A stretch of DNA of 64,000 nt from contig JAECYW010000004.1 of the NCBI GenBank assembly GCA_023014335.1, positions 3,472,001 through 3,536,000 on the forward strand, in the 5' to 3' direction. The notes under the pieces are model-generated. The model saw nothing but the letters and a program-made list of their open reading frames with translations. It was not told the DNA's origin and ran no database searches. Origin of the DNA: Galerina marginata (taxonomy: Eukaryota; Basidiomycota; Agaricomycetes; Agaricales; Galerinaceae). Shown here in pieces: positions 1 through 11,464 of this stretch (within the stretch, counting starts at the first letter, position 1; the number at the start of each line of letters is the position of its first letter). Both the position numbers and the translations under genes were made by a program.

Positions 1-3000
1 GTCAAGCGGCCGCTTTTCAGAATCTTCGGGTCGAATGCTGGTTCGTGGTTCGACCTCTGGTGCATCTGAGAGATATGATTCCAGAGGTAGTCCTGATTCT
101 ACAAGATCCCTTCGAACCTCAAGTAGTGTATGCCACCAGAGGTGCTTAGCGTCAGGATCGGCATCATCCTCTTTTTGAGCACAGCCTTCGCAGACAAAAC
201 AATCTACATATCAATGAGTCAATGCCTAATTTAGATCATGAATGGTAGCGCCTACCCTGACACATATGGCCAATGCAAATGTAAAAGGTAAAATCCAAGG
301 AGAGGGATTCCCTGCACAGACTACATTTATAGCGGGTGCTAAACAGGTCCGGTGAAGGATTAGGAGATTTAGTTTCTCCAACCCTAGTCTCACTTGAATC
401 CAGACTGGACTCTTGAACCTGGGCATCATACCGAATCCGTTCGAAAACTGTATGCGCTTCCGGTAACATCATTCGTCTCTGGTCCTCGTTCTGATAAATG
501 GCAAAAAGCGCTATTGAATGTTGATACGTATGGGTGCCGATCGAATGTTCTTCTTCTGAGCGAGAATAGCAGGTCTTGCAAAGATCAAAGTCTACAAAAG
601 CGCCAAGTCTTTCAATCGACAAAGTTTTTTTGGAGGGGATTATACTTGCCAGGGCATTGCAGACAATGATGACATCTGGAGATTGGACTATCATCATGGC
701 ATCCATCGCAGCCCCATCTAAGGATAAAAAAGGGTGACCATTGACGGTGAGGCTATGCTTTAAATTAGTTAACAAATCTGCCTTACCCCATAAAGCCTTC
801 AAATCTGTAGGGACTTGTAGGCTCTTCGGGCTCCTGGGGCTGTTTCTGCAAGTAGGGCTGTGTTCCTTCACCAGGTTGTGACATTGGAAAGTCGGCGACC
901 ACCTGCAAGATGTCGGAGAGGTATTCTTGTCTTTCTTCCACCGAATATGACGGCATTCTTTTGCGAGCCTCGATGTTCTCTAGGTCGATGTTGAAGAATG
1001 ACCACAGGCCATCACAATAGGTTGCGATATCTGACCTGAAATTTGGAACCACTCGATACAGGATATGTAATGAACGCACCTTGCATATCTTCAGTTAATT
1101 GGCCAATTCGTCGTACGCATATACTTCGCACCACCTGAAAAGTGTCGAATATTCGATCCCAATCCAATTCATCTATAATGAGAGAGGTGCCAACATAAGA
1201 GACCCTGAGTACGTATTCCAGCACGACTGTGCAGAATGCGAGGATATACTGCATACAAAGAACATCAAAACGGGGTCTTCCTGTTTAAACGAGCAGTCTC
1301 ACCTTCTCAGGCGGTTCCTCCCCAAATAACAGCTGGACGACAGATTCATCCAGGACCGACCACTTCAATGCATTGAGTTGCGCGTGCAAGGCAGCATCCT
1401 GTGCAGTAATTTTCTCTTTCACAAGTTTGCGTAACTCGGGGGGAACATGGCGCTTGTCTTGCCCAAGTGGTTGCCGACAAAATCCGTGACAGACACTGTA
1501 GAAAATCCACGACAAACAATCTGAAAGCTCAAATGCATTGTCTGGGAGAACTGGCGAAACAAAAATTAGGGCAGGAGCTGCACTCTATGTTGCTGCGTAA
1601 AATTTACCGAGTGCTTGCATCTCCGTTATTTTGAAGAGGAGAGAAGAGATTCGCATCCGGTAGACCAGATCTTCGTATGGGCGCCCTGGAAAAAGTGAAA
1701 CGTAAAAACAGACTGGGACCGGACAAAATCATACCAGCTACTAAGTATGCACACCACTGCGGAAGATTATACCCCTCTGGAATCCGAGCCGTGAGAGCGT
1801 TAGCTTCACTGATCCTAACAAATCCAGAGTTATCGGAGTCGATGAGGGGGGCAATCAGTTCAGCTTGGGAAATATATTCCAGCGTCCAAGAATCTGCGTG
1901 ACTCGATATTGACAAAAAGTTGGTAGCTGAGGAGGGGAAGCCATTTGCTGCGTGTTGTTTTACTTGACCTGTCGATGCGGCCGAGGAAATGGAAAAGCGA
2001 TCAACATAATACTCGAGTAATGCTCTGGTGAACATCCTTGTTTCGACGCAGAAAATCCAATTCTGGGAAGAATAAATGTCAATAGCTCACGCGCACCAAG
2101 TAAAGTGGATTTACCATTTCTTTCCACAGTTCTTTCAAGTCCTGTAAAACACCATCATTAGTTACGACGTGAGAGTTGCATAATATAGAACAGAAGACCT
2201 TGTCATAAAGCCGATCATATGGCCCAGACAAGGTTTCGACCACCATATGAGCCGAGCGCATTATAGCTTCGTGCATTTGTTGGGAATGGAAGTTGAGCTT
2301 CAACTCAAACCATTCATTATTCTTTGCACATAGAACATCAAGAGAAAGTTCCAAGTCCTTTTGGACCTCCTTGAGCTGAGAATTGACTAGTTCGACTATC
2401 CGTGGGCCAGAATCTTCAGTGAGTCTTTGTATGGATAGTCCCGGGTCTTTGGTCGTAAGAATGAGGGATTTCAGATTGTCTGAATCGTTGATGCACGAGT
2501 TAGGAGGCCCTAGGCGATGAACTTCCCTTTCAAGTTCCCTTTCCCAGTCGTGTTTCGACGCGAAAAGTCGGGAAAGCAGGAAATCCATCTTGCTCACTAG
2601 GTCATCAACACCAGACATTGTTTGGATGGACAGGGCTTCTTGAAGGTCTTCTCGGTATTTGTTGAATATGCGGACGTGTCCCAAGATTCTCTGCTTCCAG
2701 TCCTCTGCTTTGAAGAATTTGGCTAGCAACGTGGGTAGGTTAAAACCGGTCGTCGATTGAAGCCTGATACTCACCTATACGAGGTACTTTGTAATATGTA
2801 TCAATGCTATTCGCGCAGGCCCTGAACTCATCTTGCACTCCATCCAAAATCCTATCAAGACGGGTCCTCAAAGTGTCCCAGTCAGGCTTTTGTGCGCGGC
2901 GATTGTTAATAACATGAACACTAAATCGAGGTAGTCAGTATACGACGCTAAGCTTAGCGATTGACATAGGGATACTCGATCAAGACCCTCATCACGTCAG

Positions 3001-3687
3001 CCTGGGCAAGAATGACTGCCGTGATGCGTGTGTCGTTTTCTCGACGCTTCTGTTCGAACATCAGCAGATTCTTGAAGCAGACGGTAACGGCTGGTGACAT
3101 CAAAGATAAGAGTCGTTTTCATCGAGATTAAGACTGCTCACCTTTGGCAATAGGATTTGCCTCAGAGATCCCTTCAACAAAAACCAGGATATTGTTTGCA
3201 TGGGAGAGATAACTGCGTCCATCAGAGGTCGGAGTGGTCTTCAACATGGTATGTGCCCTATCCCATTCCTGGAGTTCCAGCAGGAAAGCAGCTGGGTCTT
3301 TCATGTTAGGCGATATCCTGAGTGCGACAGTGCGTGTCAGATTGTCCCAAGATATGGATTTTATAAATTCCCTGCCTTTGTTCCGTACACAGCACCACCA
3401 ACGTCGAATTCGAGTGTCAAACAAGCGCTGTGTCAGGTTCTCAAAGACATCACACCTGGCAACTCAATGAAATCCGTGAATTGTGAATTGCAAAGGAGGG
3501 CAGAAGAGGGAGGCAACAGAATATTTGAAATGGATGGAACAGGCACGGATTGTGGCAGCAGGGTATCCGATACTCTTCGTGTACTATCTGACCTCCTGGG
3601 CAAGTCCAATTCGAATTCTTTGTAAAGACGCAGTTTGAGCTTCCAAGAACGAGCAGCTTCGCGGGCTGGGGTGGTAGAAAAATGCAT
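1..3687 (-). CDS. EF-hand and ZZ-type zinc-finger protein, 3' end off the window
   Basis: No precise function is known to me; the layout matches a large agaricomycete-specific family. The first exon starts at the ATG at 3687 and the frame continues through at least eight exons to the left edge. An N-terminal helical part (3424-2079) is followed by a canonical EF-hand loop, DSDNSGFVRISE, at 1840-1805, with acidic residues at positions 1, 3 and 12 of the loop, so calcium binding is likely. The C-terminal part has a cysteine-rich ZZ-like finger: CSLC near 310, then CQDCFVCEGC across the intron at 204-254. I infer a cytosolic calcium-responsive scaffold. Some splice junctions (800-930) have more than one possible acceptor. 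The stop codon lies outside the window. A decayed copy lies just upstream at 4251-5730. Confidence 0.72.
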
Positions 3688-3729
3688 GCTGGAAAGAAAA
3701 GCAAAATTTCAAGTCGAAGAAACGAGTCC

Positions 3730-3737
3730 TATTTATA
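3730..3737 (-). promoter_or_regulatory. TATA box of the EF-hand/ZZ gene
   Basis: On the minus strand the sequence reads TATAAATA, about 45 bases before the ATG at 3687. Position and sequence fit a core promoter. It supports 3687 as the true start rather than an internal ATG. Confidence 0.5.
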
Positions 3738-4250
3738 GGACAAAATGTTGGCTGGCCAATACTCCGGCAGACGCCGAATTCTATTATTAGGATGGTTGTC
3801 GGCTCCTGACTTCATCTCAACATTCAACACGTCTTCATAATTGCTGTCCTCTTCTTTCTTCACACCCATTCACACCAATTGAAATTCTGCTCTTTTGTGC
3901 TGCTCACTTCTCTATTCGCTCAGGGCATACACAATGCACGTTGAGTAGGGTTACGGCCGCCAATTCTCTTTTCAAATTCCAGTCGATCCTGAGTCAATGG
4001 ATCTACTACAAGGAATACAAAGTCTAATATAAACCTTTCGGTGAGTACTTTGATGACATGCTCAATGTCAAGCTGTTGGTCTGGCGTGCAGCTGAGTACA
4101 GTAGCTCGATTATGATAGGTGAAAATGCCATGTTATGTATCGTCTGTTTCGCGCTTTCCTTATGATTCGAATTGTTAGATAATCGTCATCCTTCGGAAAC
4201 ACATATTGTTACTTTTCATTAAGGTAACAAAAAATCTCTTGCAACGGCCC
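3738..4250. other. Intergenic, no gene seen
   Basis: Stretch between the EF-hand/ZZ promoter and the 3' end of the broken paralogue. Only short chance frames; no motif recognised. Confidence 0.5.
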
Positions 4251-5730
4251 TTAAGCAAAGTGCTCTCGAATCCAGAAGTCTTGGAGTGAATAAAGAGAGC
4301 AACTTCCAAGCGTCTGCATAGATGACTTGATATCAACAAACAATTCGTGGATGAGGAGGATATGGGCACACCATTTTTTCAGTTGAAAAGGCGATTGAGA
4401 TAGTATACAAATACGTACAGCATCATTATTGGTTATAATTTGAGGGTTCACAAAAATACCAGCAAGGACCTCGTTGTAAAGCCGGCTATGTGGTCCAGAC
4501 ACGGTTTTGACCACCATATGGACTGAGCGGATTATGGTTTCTTGCATCTGCTGGGCGTGAAAATTGAGCTTCTGCCCAAACCATTCGTTGTTTCTTGAGC
4601 ACAAGAGATCGAGAGAAATCCCAAGCTTCTTTTGCACTTGCTCAAACCGCGATTTGACGAATTCGATGACGCGTTTGTCAGGATTTTCCATCAGCGCTGG
4701 CACCATCAGTCCTGGGGTCTCTGGGTTGGGTTGGGGTAACAGAAATAAAGGACTGAATGGTACACGAGCTAGGAAAGCCAGTTGTCGAGTCTTCGAGTCG
4801 ATTTCTTTAACCCGATCGTGGTTAGGCTGGAAAAGCCACACAAAAGATCCATTTGGCCCCCCCAGATCGTCGACGCCAGACGCCGTTTGTATAGACAGAG
4901 TTTGTTCACGTTTGCCTCGGTATTTACTGAACTAGTTGAGGTGGCCCAGACATCCTATTCTTCCAATCCCGCGCTTTGCAGAACTTGACTGGCGTTATTG
5001 ATTAGGTACTCCCAGTCATCAATTAAAACAGTGCTTACCCAAACGCAATTCTTCATGTTATACATTGATACTATTTCCGCAGGCTTTGATCTCTTGCTGA
5101 ATTCCACTGAGTTTCTTTTCAAGTCTAGTTCTCATGATATCCAAGTAAGTCGACGTGGACGACAATTGGCAATCTCATCGACGCTAAGTAGAGATCTGAC
5201 GGTCAGTGAATTGCGGAGGGAGGGATGGCTCTCCTAAAATACTCGAGCAAACTCCTCATCGTGTCGGCCTGAGCAAGGAATACCGAGTTTACACGTGAGT
5301 CGTTCTCGCGTCTCGTCTATCGAACATCAACTAAGTTTGGAGCTGACAATCACAGCTAATAAGAATTGAGATAGGCGCATGTTCGTCGAGATCGCGATCA
5401 CTTACTTTCGGCAATGGGATATAGCTCAAAGGTTACTTCGAGCAACGACAGGAGGTTACTTGCGTGTGATAGGCAATCACATCCATTTGGAGGTGGGATG
5501 GCATTCATGGCAACGTATTCCTGGTCCCGCTGCATGCGTTCCTGTTCCAGGAGGGCAGCAGAACCTTTCGTCCCGGGAGACAGCCAGAACGAGGAATACG
5601 ATAATATATGCTCGGCAATGGTTCGTTAACGAGGTTCAGGCATCCGGTGAGGGAGTTCCCCCAACGACGAGCAACCCAGGAAGGATTGATCAACCGCTTG
5701 TGAGGCTGTCTCAAGTTCGTCTTGAACATG
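4251..5730 (-). pseudogene. Broken, truncated paralogue of the EF-hand/ZZ gene
   Basis: Minus-strand translation follows the middle part of the neighbouring gene at 1-3687 piece by piece: a NNEWFGQKLNFHAQQM segment near 4570 matches NNEWFELKLNFHSQQM there, and segments near 5400-5560, 5240-5330 and 4870-4980 match its N-terminal exons in the right order. The copy is not functional. A frameshift lies near 4945-4960 (KARDWKNR continues in another frame), there is an in-frame TAG at 4932-4934, and another reading-frame break falls around 4840-4860. The part that would encode the EF-hand and zinc finger is missing, because the frame ends at 4251. This looks like a tandem duplication followed by decay. 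Confidence 0.75.
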
Positions 5731-5953
5731 GGGTGTTACAAAAGAACTTTATACATTACGAAGATAGGTCAATGTGCCAGATCTATCGAGCTGAACATGA
5801 ATTACCCACGTCCAGCCTGCCCTCTACAGGCAGACAGGCTGCTGGTGCTTGGCCCTGCCCGTCCATGGCTGGCTAAACCAACTCTTTTGGTGACCATCTG
5901 GCCTGGGTCCAGTACGTACGCTGGTTGGGTCCTAGTGCGTGGTAAACAATAAG
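5651..5953. repeat. Diverged direct repeat, copy A
   Basis: Shares with 6131-6403 an ordered series of matching blocks: GAGTTCCC at the start, a CAGCCCAGG/CAACCCAGG block, CTGGCCTGGGTC versus CTGGCTTGGATC, and an ending of TAAACAATA type. Gaps of a few bases separate the blocks. It overlaps the upstream part of the broken EF-hand paralogue and may be its former 5' region. Confidence 0.55.
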
Positions 5954-6130
5954 CATCGCCATCTTTTAAATAGGTCCTCCGGCCATGTACCTTAGCCCTT
6001 CAGGATGAGCGCGAGGGATGGTCGTCGCGCAAAATAGCACGGGTCCAAAGAGTTCTTTCTCTCTTTCTTTCTTTGACTCGTAGAGGTTTTTCAATAAGAC
6101 ATGAGAGTGATGCAGGCGACGAGGCATAAA

Positions 6131-6403
6131 TGAGTTCCCAAAATAACAACCAGCCCAGGATGGACCGGTCAGCCGTTCTACTGATGGCCATTTGAGCACG
6201 GGGCGTTACCAAACGACTAGACGCTTCACAATGGACAGTTCAGCTTGCTATGTTTATCCCGGGAGGAAGATGAAATACCCACGTTCAGTTGTTGCCCCCC
6301 GGCATGCTCACTGACCAGACCACCCAGATGTACTCGTTTTGCGATCGTCTGGCTTGGATCTAGCACACCAGTTGGTTGATTTGTACAGTAGAATAAACAA
6401 TAC
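6131..6403. repeat. Diverged direct repeat, copy B
   Basis: Second copy of the segment at 5651-5953, same orientation, strongly diverged. It probably marks another partial duplication of the upstream region of the EF-hand/ZZ family. No intact coding frame runs through it. Confidence 0.5.
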
Positions 6404-6663
6404 GTACTATTCCGGACGAAAGAGAACAAAAGCACCCCGTTCTCGGACTTTCATGTCCCTCCGGGGTGATGAGATAATGAGCAATGCGGCAGGGGCGTGT
6501 TGTGGTTGAAAAGGAAGCATGTGCCCTTCCTCGAGGGCCAATTTCTGCAGGTGTTTTCTCATTTTTCCTTCCACTTACCATCGCGACACAAGCGAGGCGT
6601 AGGTTGTCTGCAGCAGAGATTTTAGATTATTGATAATCACCGTGTTTGGCATTGTCTGTTTCC

Positions 6664-8367
6664 ATGTCCCTGCCAGTATTCGTAAATTTCCTCAACACCA
6701 CCTACAAATACTTTTCCCCGCCTCCAGCTTCTCCGCAGCCTCTGCCCTTATCTCGCGAACCGTCCTCGTCATTGGCATCGCCGTTGAAGGAACGGTTGGA
6801 TGCAGCTTGCCAATCGCCCACTAGCACCCTCGCCAGTCTCTCGCCGACCTCCATGCGCCGTGAACTCGATGTCACAAAGCATGATCTCGCTCGCGCTCAT
6901 GTAGATACCACGCGGCTCGAGGAGCGCTGCAAGATGCTCGAGAAGACCCTGAAGGAGACCCGCGAGCTCCTGCGCTCGAGGGAGGCCGAGCTCGAGAAGG
7001 TGCGCAGGGAGCGCGACAGGGAGCGGGCTATGGCTGAGCGCAGACGCAGCGACGTTGGGCCACAGTATAATGGACACCACGTCAAGGGAAGCAGCAGCAG
7101 CAGCAATTTGTCGACGTATGCCCGGAATAGCAGTTCCCTGGACACGCGCATGTCCTCCTCGGACCTCGCCCACCGCATGCTCTTCCACGATGACGATGTT
7201 CGTCGCACCCCATCGCCATCGCGTGCGTCTTCTACCTCCCCTGCCACGTCTCTGAGCCTCAGTGCGAGCAGCGCAAGTACAGGGCCCACTAACGGCAACA
7301 CTACCTCCAACACCACCCACACCAATGGCAACGGCACCCTGGAAGAAGATCGCGCAAGATTGCGTAGCGCAGAGACCTACATGACCCGCACCGACAGCTG
7401 GTCCGGTGCCCAGGTGCTCCAGGCCGTACACGATATCAACTCGGAAATCCTGCAGTTCGCCGCATCTGCGACGGAGATGTGCAACTTCCTCCCCGCCGCC
7501 TCATCCTCCAAGAACCCAAAACTGGCACAGGTGATCCAAGACACCAATGCGCGCATCGGGCCAAATATGACCCGCATCCTTGCGAACAGGGACCACTCAC
7601 AGGACCCGCTCTTGGTGCAGCTCGCCTTGCAAGGGTGTGTGTCCCTCTGCATCGCGAGGGCCATCAACTCGTTCTGTATCGGCTTCCCTTCCAAATCGGA
7701 CGCAGTCCTAGCGCAGATCTATGCCCACATGCATCTAACTGAGCCCCAACCCACGTCAGCCAAATGGCGGGCTCTGACGCACCAGCACATTCATGCCATA
7801 TACCCTACGCTGACCGACTACAGCATTAACGAGCTGAGCGACACCATCCTGCGCTGGTGCGCCGACATCTTCCTCATCGCGAACGGGCACTCCTTCTCCC
7901 CATCATCTCCAGTCCAAAGCCCATCTTCATCTCCAACTATATCGTTCTCCCCTCCTTCTCCGACCGCAGTACCCCAAACCCCAGGAGCCCAGCTACGGAT
8001 GCTCTACCTCGACCAAATTCGGCGGATATCCAGGTCAGTGATGCGCCTCGCAAGCGTCACGCGGGAAGACATAATGTCTACCTCGTTTGAAGTTGCCATT
8101 GCAGACCCATCAGGAGCCTTCGACGAGGGAGAGATGGTCGATGCCTTTGGTAACTACGGCGAGAGCCACGGTCGGGTGCTGGTGACGATGGAGCTTGGAC
8201 TCCGATGCATGACGAGAGCTGCAAACGAGGTATCCGACGGAGGTAAAGGGATGCAAAGAGACAACGCAGGCAGTCATGGGGTAATGGCAAATGGGATACT
8301 GGAGTCGAGGCTTTTATTGCAGCCCAAGGTCGTTCTGGAATCCGTTCTGGAGGTTCTTGATCGCTGA
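6664..8367 (+). CDS. Coiled-coil, serine-rich protein of unknown function
   Basis: 567 residues in one exon from the ATG at 6664. The frame extends a little further upstream but only with a TTG. Residues about 65-135 form a highly charged coiled coil (repeats such as LEERCKMLEKTLKETRELL). A serine/threonine-rich linker follows (residues 140-230), then a predicted helical domain (residues 240-390) and a second one near the C-terminus, split by a Ser/Pro tract. There is no signal peptide and no membrane segment. I recognise no enzyme motif. The single long GC-rich exon is unlike the intron-rich neighbours. A role as cytoplasmic scaffold is only inferred from the coiled coil. Confidence 0.85.
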   Translation: MSLPVFVNFLNTTYKYFSPPPASPQPLPLSREPSSSLASPLKERLDAACQSPTSTLASLSPTSMRRELDVTKHDLARAHVDTTRLEERCKMLEKTLKETRELLRSREAELEKVRRERDRERAMAERRRSDVGPQYNGHHVKGSSSSSNLSTYARNSSSLDTRMSSSDLAHRMLFHDDDVRRTPSPSRASSTSPATSLSLSASSASTGPTNGNTTSNTTHTNGNGTLEEDRARLRSAETYMTRTDSWSGAQVLQAVHDINSEILQFAASATEMCNFLPAASSSKNPKLAQVIQDTNARIGPNMTRILANRDHSQDPLLVQLALQGCVSLCIARAINSFCIGFPSKSDAVLAQIYAHMHLTEPQPTSAKWRALTHQHIHAIYPTLTDYSINELSDTILRWCADIFLIANGHSFSPSSPVQSPSSSPTISFSPPSPTAVPQTPGAQLRMLYLDQIRRISRSVMRLASVTREDIMSTSFEVAIADPSGAFDEGEMVDAFGNYGESHGRVLVTMELGLRCMTRAANEVSDGGKGMQRDNAGSHGVMANGILESRLLLQPKVVLESVLEVLDR

Positions 8368-9210
8368 GCGATACCCTTTGGTACGCCACGATGTGGGGTT
8401 GTTACGTCTTCATGAAGACTCCTTTTCATGACTCGACCTGCGTTCTCGATACTTTCTTGGCCGATACTTGGACCCCGTTCTTCAGAGCATTGTGACATCT
8501 CTTTGAAGCCGCGCTATCACTCCTGCCCATCCCTGATGCCAGCCAGTCCTCTAGCCGCTATCGGAAACCGGCCCATCTACACACAAAACATCCAGCCCAC
8601 GATGATCCTACCGTCTTCGTTCCCGCCCTACAATGCACATTTGTACGACATCACCCGCGAATTGCACAACCCGATACTACTCATGAGCCGGATCACACTT
8701 ATACCATGTTAACGCCCATTCGACCCTTTGATTGATTGGTGGTTATTCCTAGAAATCACCCGGAATGATCTATGTACTCTATCTATCTATGCAGCTACGA
8801 CTGTTTTACGATTTATACCTATGTGTACGAATAATATGTATCTAAAAGACTCCAAATATCTCATTACCCCGCGTACGTTAGCGTGTAAAATAATTAAAAC
8901 AGCCCTGTAAACGGATGAGTCGATCCAGGTCGCTGATCGGCGGCACCGCTTATTTTTGACGTCGACGATTGGCTGCGGGCACTCTCTTTCTTTCAAACCC
9001 TGCACGGTGCACAGCCCAGTTTGTCCAAGCCATTGAAACCTCTCGTTATTATGATAAATTGGCACTTCTCTCTTCTACCACTCGTTCGCCCTGGCGTGAG
9101 GACTTATTCTGGTCTTTTCCACCCAAAATAATCGCCACACTGGGCTACCACCGAGCTCTTATTGTTCAAATTCCGACCTAGAAGCTTGCGTGGACTAGTT
9201 CGCCACAACC
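8368..9210. other. Intergenic region
   Basis: 3' flank of the coiled-coil gene and 5' flank of the F-box gene. No coding sequence supported. T-rich and C-rich runs before 9211 are typical of a fungal promoter. Confidence 0.5.
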
Positions 9211-10837
9211 ATGGTCGATGTTCCGCCAGAGATTTGGCACTACGTCTCGCGTTTCGTGCCCGATGAGCAACTGTGTATGTTGTTGGGTGTCAATAGCGTG
9301 TTCCTGGATATTGGGATGGATATCCGGTGGAGGGAGGTGTCCATCGGGACGAGGAACACCACCAACGCGATGCGTATTCTCAAACGGCTCTCGTAAATTT
9401 TGCACCACCTTGTTCTTCTTCGTAATGGACTCACCAAATTTTTTGTAGAGATCCCTATGTTGCGAACCGCATGCACAAACTCTCCCTCCACCTAACGCAT
9501 GTGAAGGGACACAACACACACGGAAGCCAGGAGAACGCCAACGACTTCAAACACCTAAAGCAGCAGTTCAATCTGACTATCAACCGCGTCTTCAATTTTC
9601 TGCGAGGAGACAACCACGAAGCCGACGCGCTATCGCACAACCCCAAGCGCCCCCGGCCGACTTTCAGCAACGTCATCGACGGCATCATCGACGCGACGCC
9701 GCTCTTCGTCAACGTGCGCGATCTGACGATCGATTCGTGGGATTTGCCGCCGTCGTACGACCTCAAGTCCCTTTTCGCGTCGTTCTGGAAGTCGCCGTTT
9801 GGCCCGAATCTGCGAGCTTTGTCGCTAGGCGGGAACATGGAGGGCTATCGAATATTTATCCAGTCAAACCCGAGCTTGAAACATCTGAAGGATCTTCGAC
9901 TGGAGTTCACGAATAATCTATTTCGGGTAGACCTGGAGGAGGATGCGGGCATCCTCGTCGACATCGTCGCGCCGTTCGTGAACAGCCTCAGCTCGCATCT
10001 CGAGACGTTGCGGATATGGTCCTGGGCAAGCCTGGACCTCTCAGTGTTCTTCAAGAGTCTCGCAGTTCTTCCGGTGCTGCATGGCCTAAACGTCCGCATG
10101 CCGTTCAACAAAGCCCTGCGTGACGACCCCTCTGGCCTGAAAGACCTCATCAGCAACTGCTCCACCACCTTGCAGAAACTCGACCTGCGCCTCAACCCCT
10201 CCGGTCTGCCCGTGAATCCGGTATTGGAAGAGCCGCTTAGCCAGTGGCTCACGGACTGCGTCGCAGACGAGCAGTGCTTTGCACAGCTTCGGTCGCTGGA
10301 CATATACCCGACGACCATGACGGTGGGCGTCGACGTCCTCCTGGCATGCATCCGCCGCGCGGCGGACACCCTCACGCATCTGACGGTGCGTGATAGGTAT
10401 TTGCAGCCGGCAGAGGTGGAGCAGGTCGTCAACGCCGTGGCGAAGTGTGTGGGGCTGACATATTTGAAGCTGAATATTTGGCGGCTGGACGTGGCGCTGC
10501 TTGACCTGCTGGCGGCGAAGGTGCCGGGGGTAAGGCATCTGTGGCTTTCGGTTGGGGAGGTGTTGAGCAATGCTAATAATGAGAATGGGGGGTTGGGGGT
10601 ACGTGCCTGTTTTTTGTTACTTGGATATTTGTTTAACTGATGATGGCCTTCATGAAATTATAGCATGCTTTCTTACAAGATCTCAATCAGCGGTCCTACA
10701 CGAACTGGAAATTGAAAGACATTTCTATCTGGCAGGGGGGCGCGGAGTTGGATAGCGATACTATGCTCGCCCTAGCGCGAACCATTCCTTCTGTGAACAG
10801 TTTGTTTGAGCAGGGGCATATGGACATCACTCAGTGA
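9211..10837 (+). CDS. F-box-like protein with leucine-rich C-terminal part (copy 1)
   Basis: Three exons, 9211-9392, 9449-10598 and 10664-10837, join into 501 residues. The start MVDVPPEIWHYVSRFVPDEQ is a typical F-box-like opening (PPEIW followed by a helix and LLGVN). The remainder has irregular leucine-rich segments such as LRSLDIYPTTM and HLTVRDRYLQPAE. Family knowledge: F-box proteins hand substrates to an SCF ubiquitin ligase, and mushrooms carry many fast-evolving copies. The substrate is unknown. A paralogue with the same intron positions starts at 13443 and a decayed third copy at 15117. Confidence 0.82.
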
Positions 10838-11464
10838 TCCCACTATATATATTCAGGTGCTGGCAGCTCATTAGTCTTTAATTCTCATTTCATTTATTTT
10901 ATATTATATACCTACCATTTATTAGTGTCTATAATACTTTCGATTTTGCACATCGGGGAAGCCGATTTAACGTTCATGCTCCTTAGGCTATGATAAGATA
11001 AGATCATGGACACAATGCAGTGATCGATTACGTAAGCAAACAAAGCGCTGTAACTCCCACATCAACGCAACCACTGTTCTTTCTAATTCCTCCACGAACA
11101 ATGGTTCAACGGACAATGCTGATAGCTATCACTTCATTGTAATGGTATTAAGGAAAGTTGTAGCCACGGACGGCGTGGTTGTATAAATATGGGGCGGTTC
11201 TCTCTGTCAAGCCCCAACAGGTTCTCTCCTGAATCACCTAGAATCACCCTAGCCTCCTTGCTTCGTTTTCCATATACTCGAGTCTGCCCTCTGTTGCTTT
11301 CGATATTTCAGGTGAGATCCAGTCTAATATTTTTCCTTACTTTCTTTATTCACAATCATTTTTATTCCAGATTATTTCATCTACATTCAACGTTCCAATC
11401 GCCGGTCGATAAATTTGCACGCATTCTCATTCACGAAATTTCATTCTACGCTTTAACGACTACG
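10838..11464 (+). promoter_or_regulatory. Promoter and spliced 5' leader of the BTG-like gene
   Basis: A TATAAATA box at 11182-11189 lies well before the ATG at 11465. A GT..AG intron of 59 bases at 11312-11370 (GTGAGA...TTCCAG) fits inside the leader. An upstream in-frame reading from 11189 would add a hydrophobic, T-rich stretch that looks like leader rather than protein. 10838-11150 shows nothing coding. Confidence 0.5.

Noticed and set aside
5379..5876. 165-codon plus frame
   Set aside because: Lies opposite the broken EF-hand paralogue, whose minus-strand matches to its neighbour explain the sequence; no domain in the plus frame.
6769..7431. 220-codon minus frame
   Set aside because: Antisense shadow of the GC-rich coiled-coil gene at 6664-8367.
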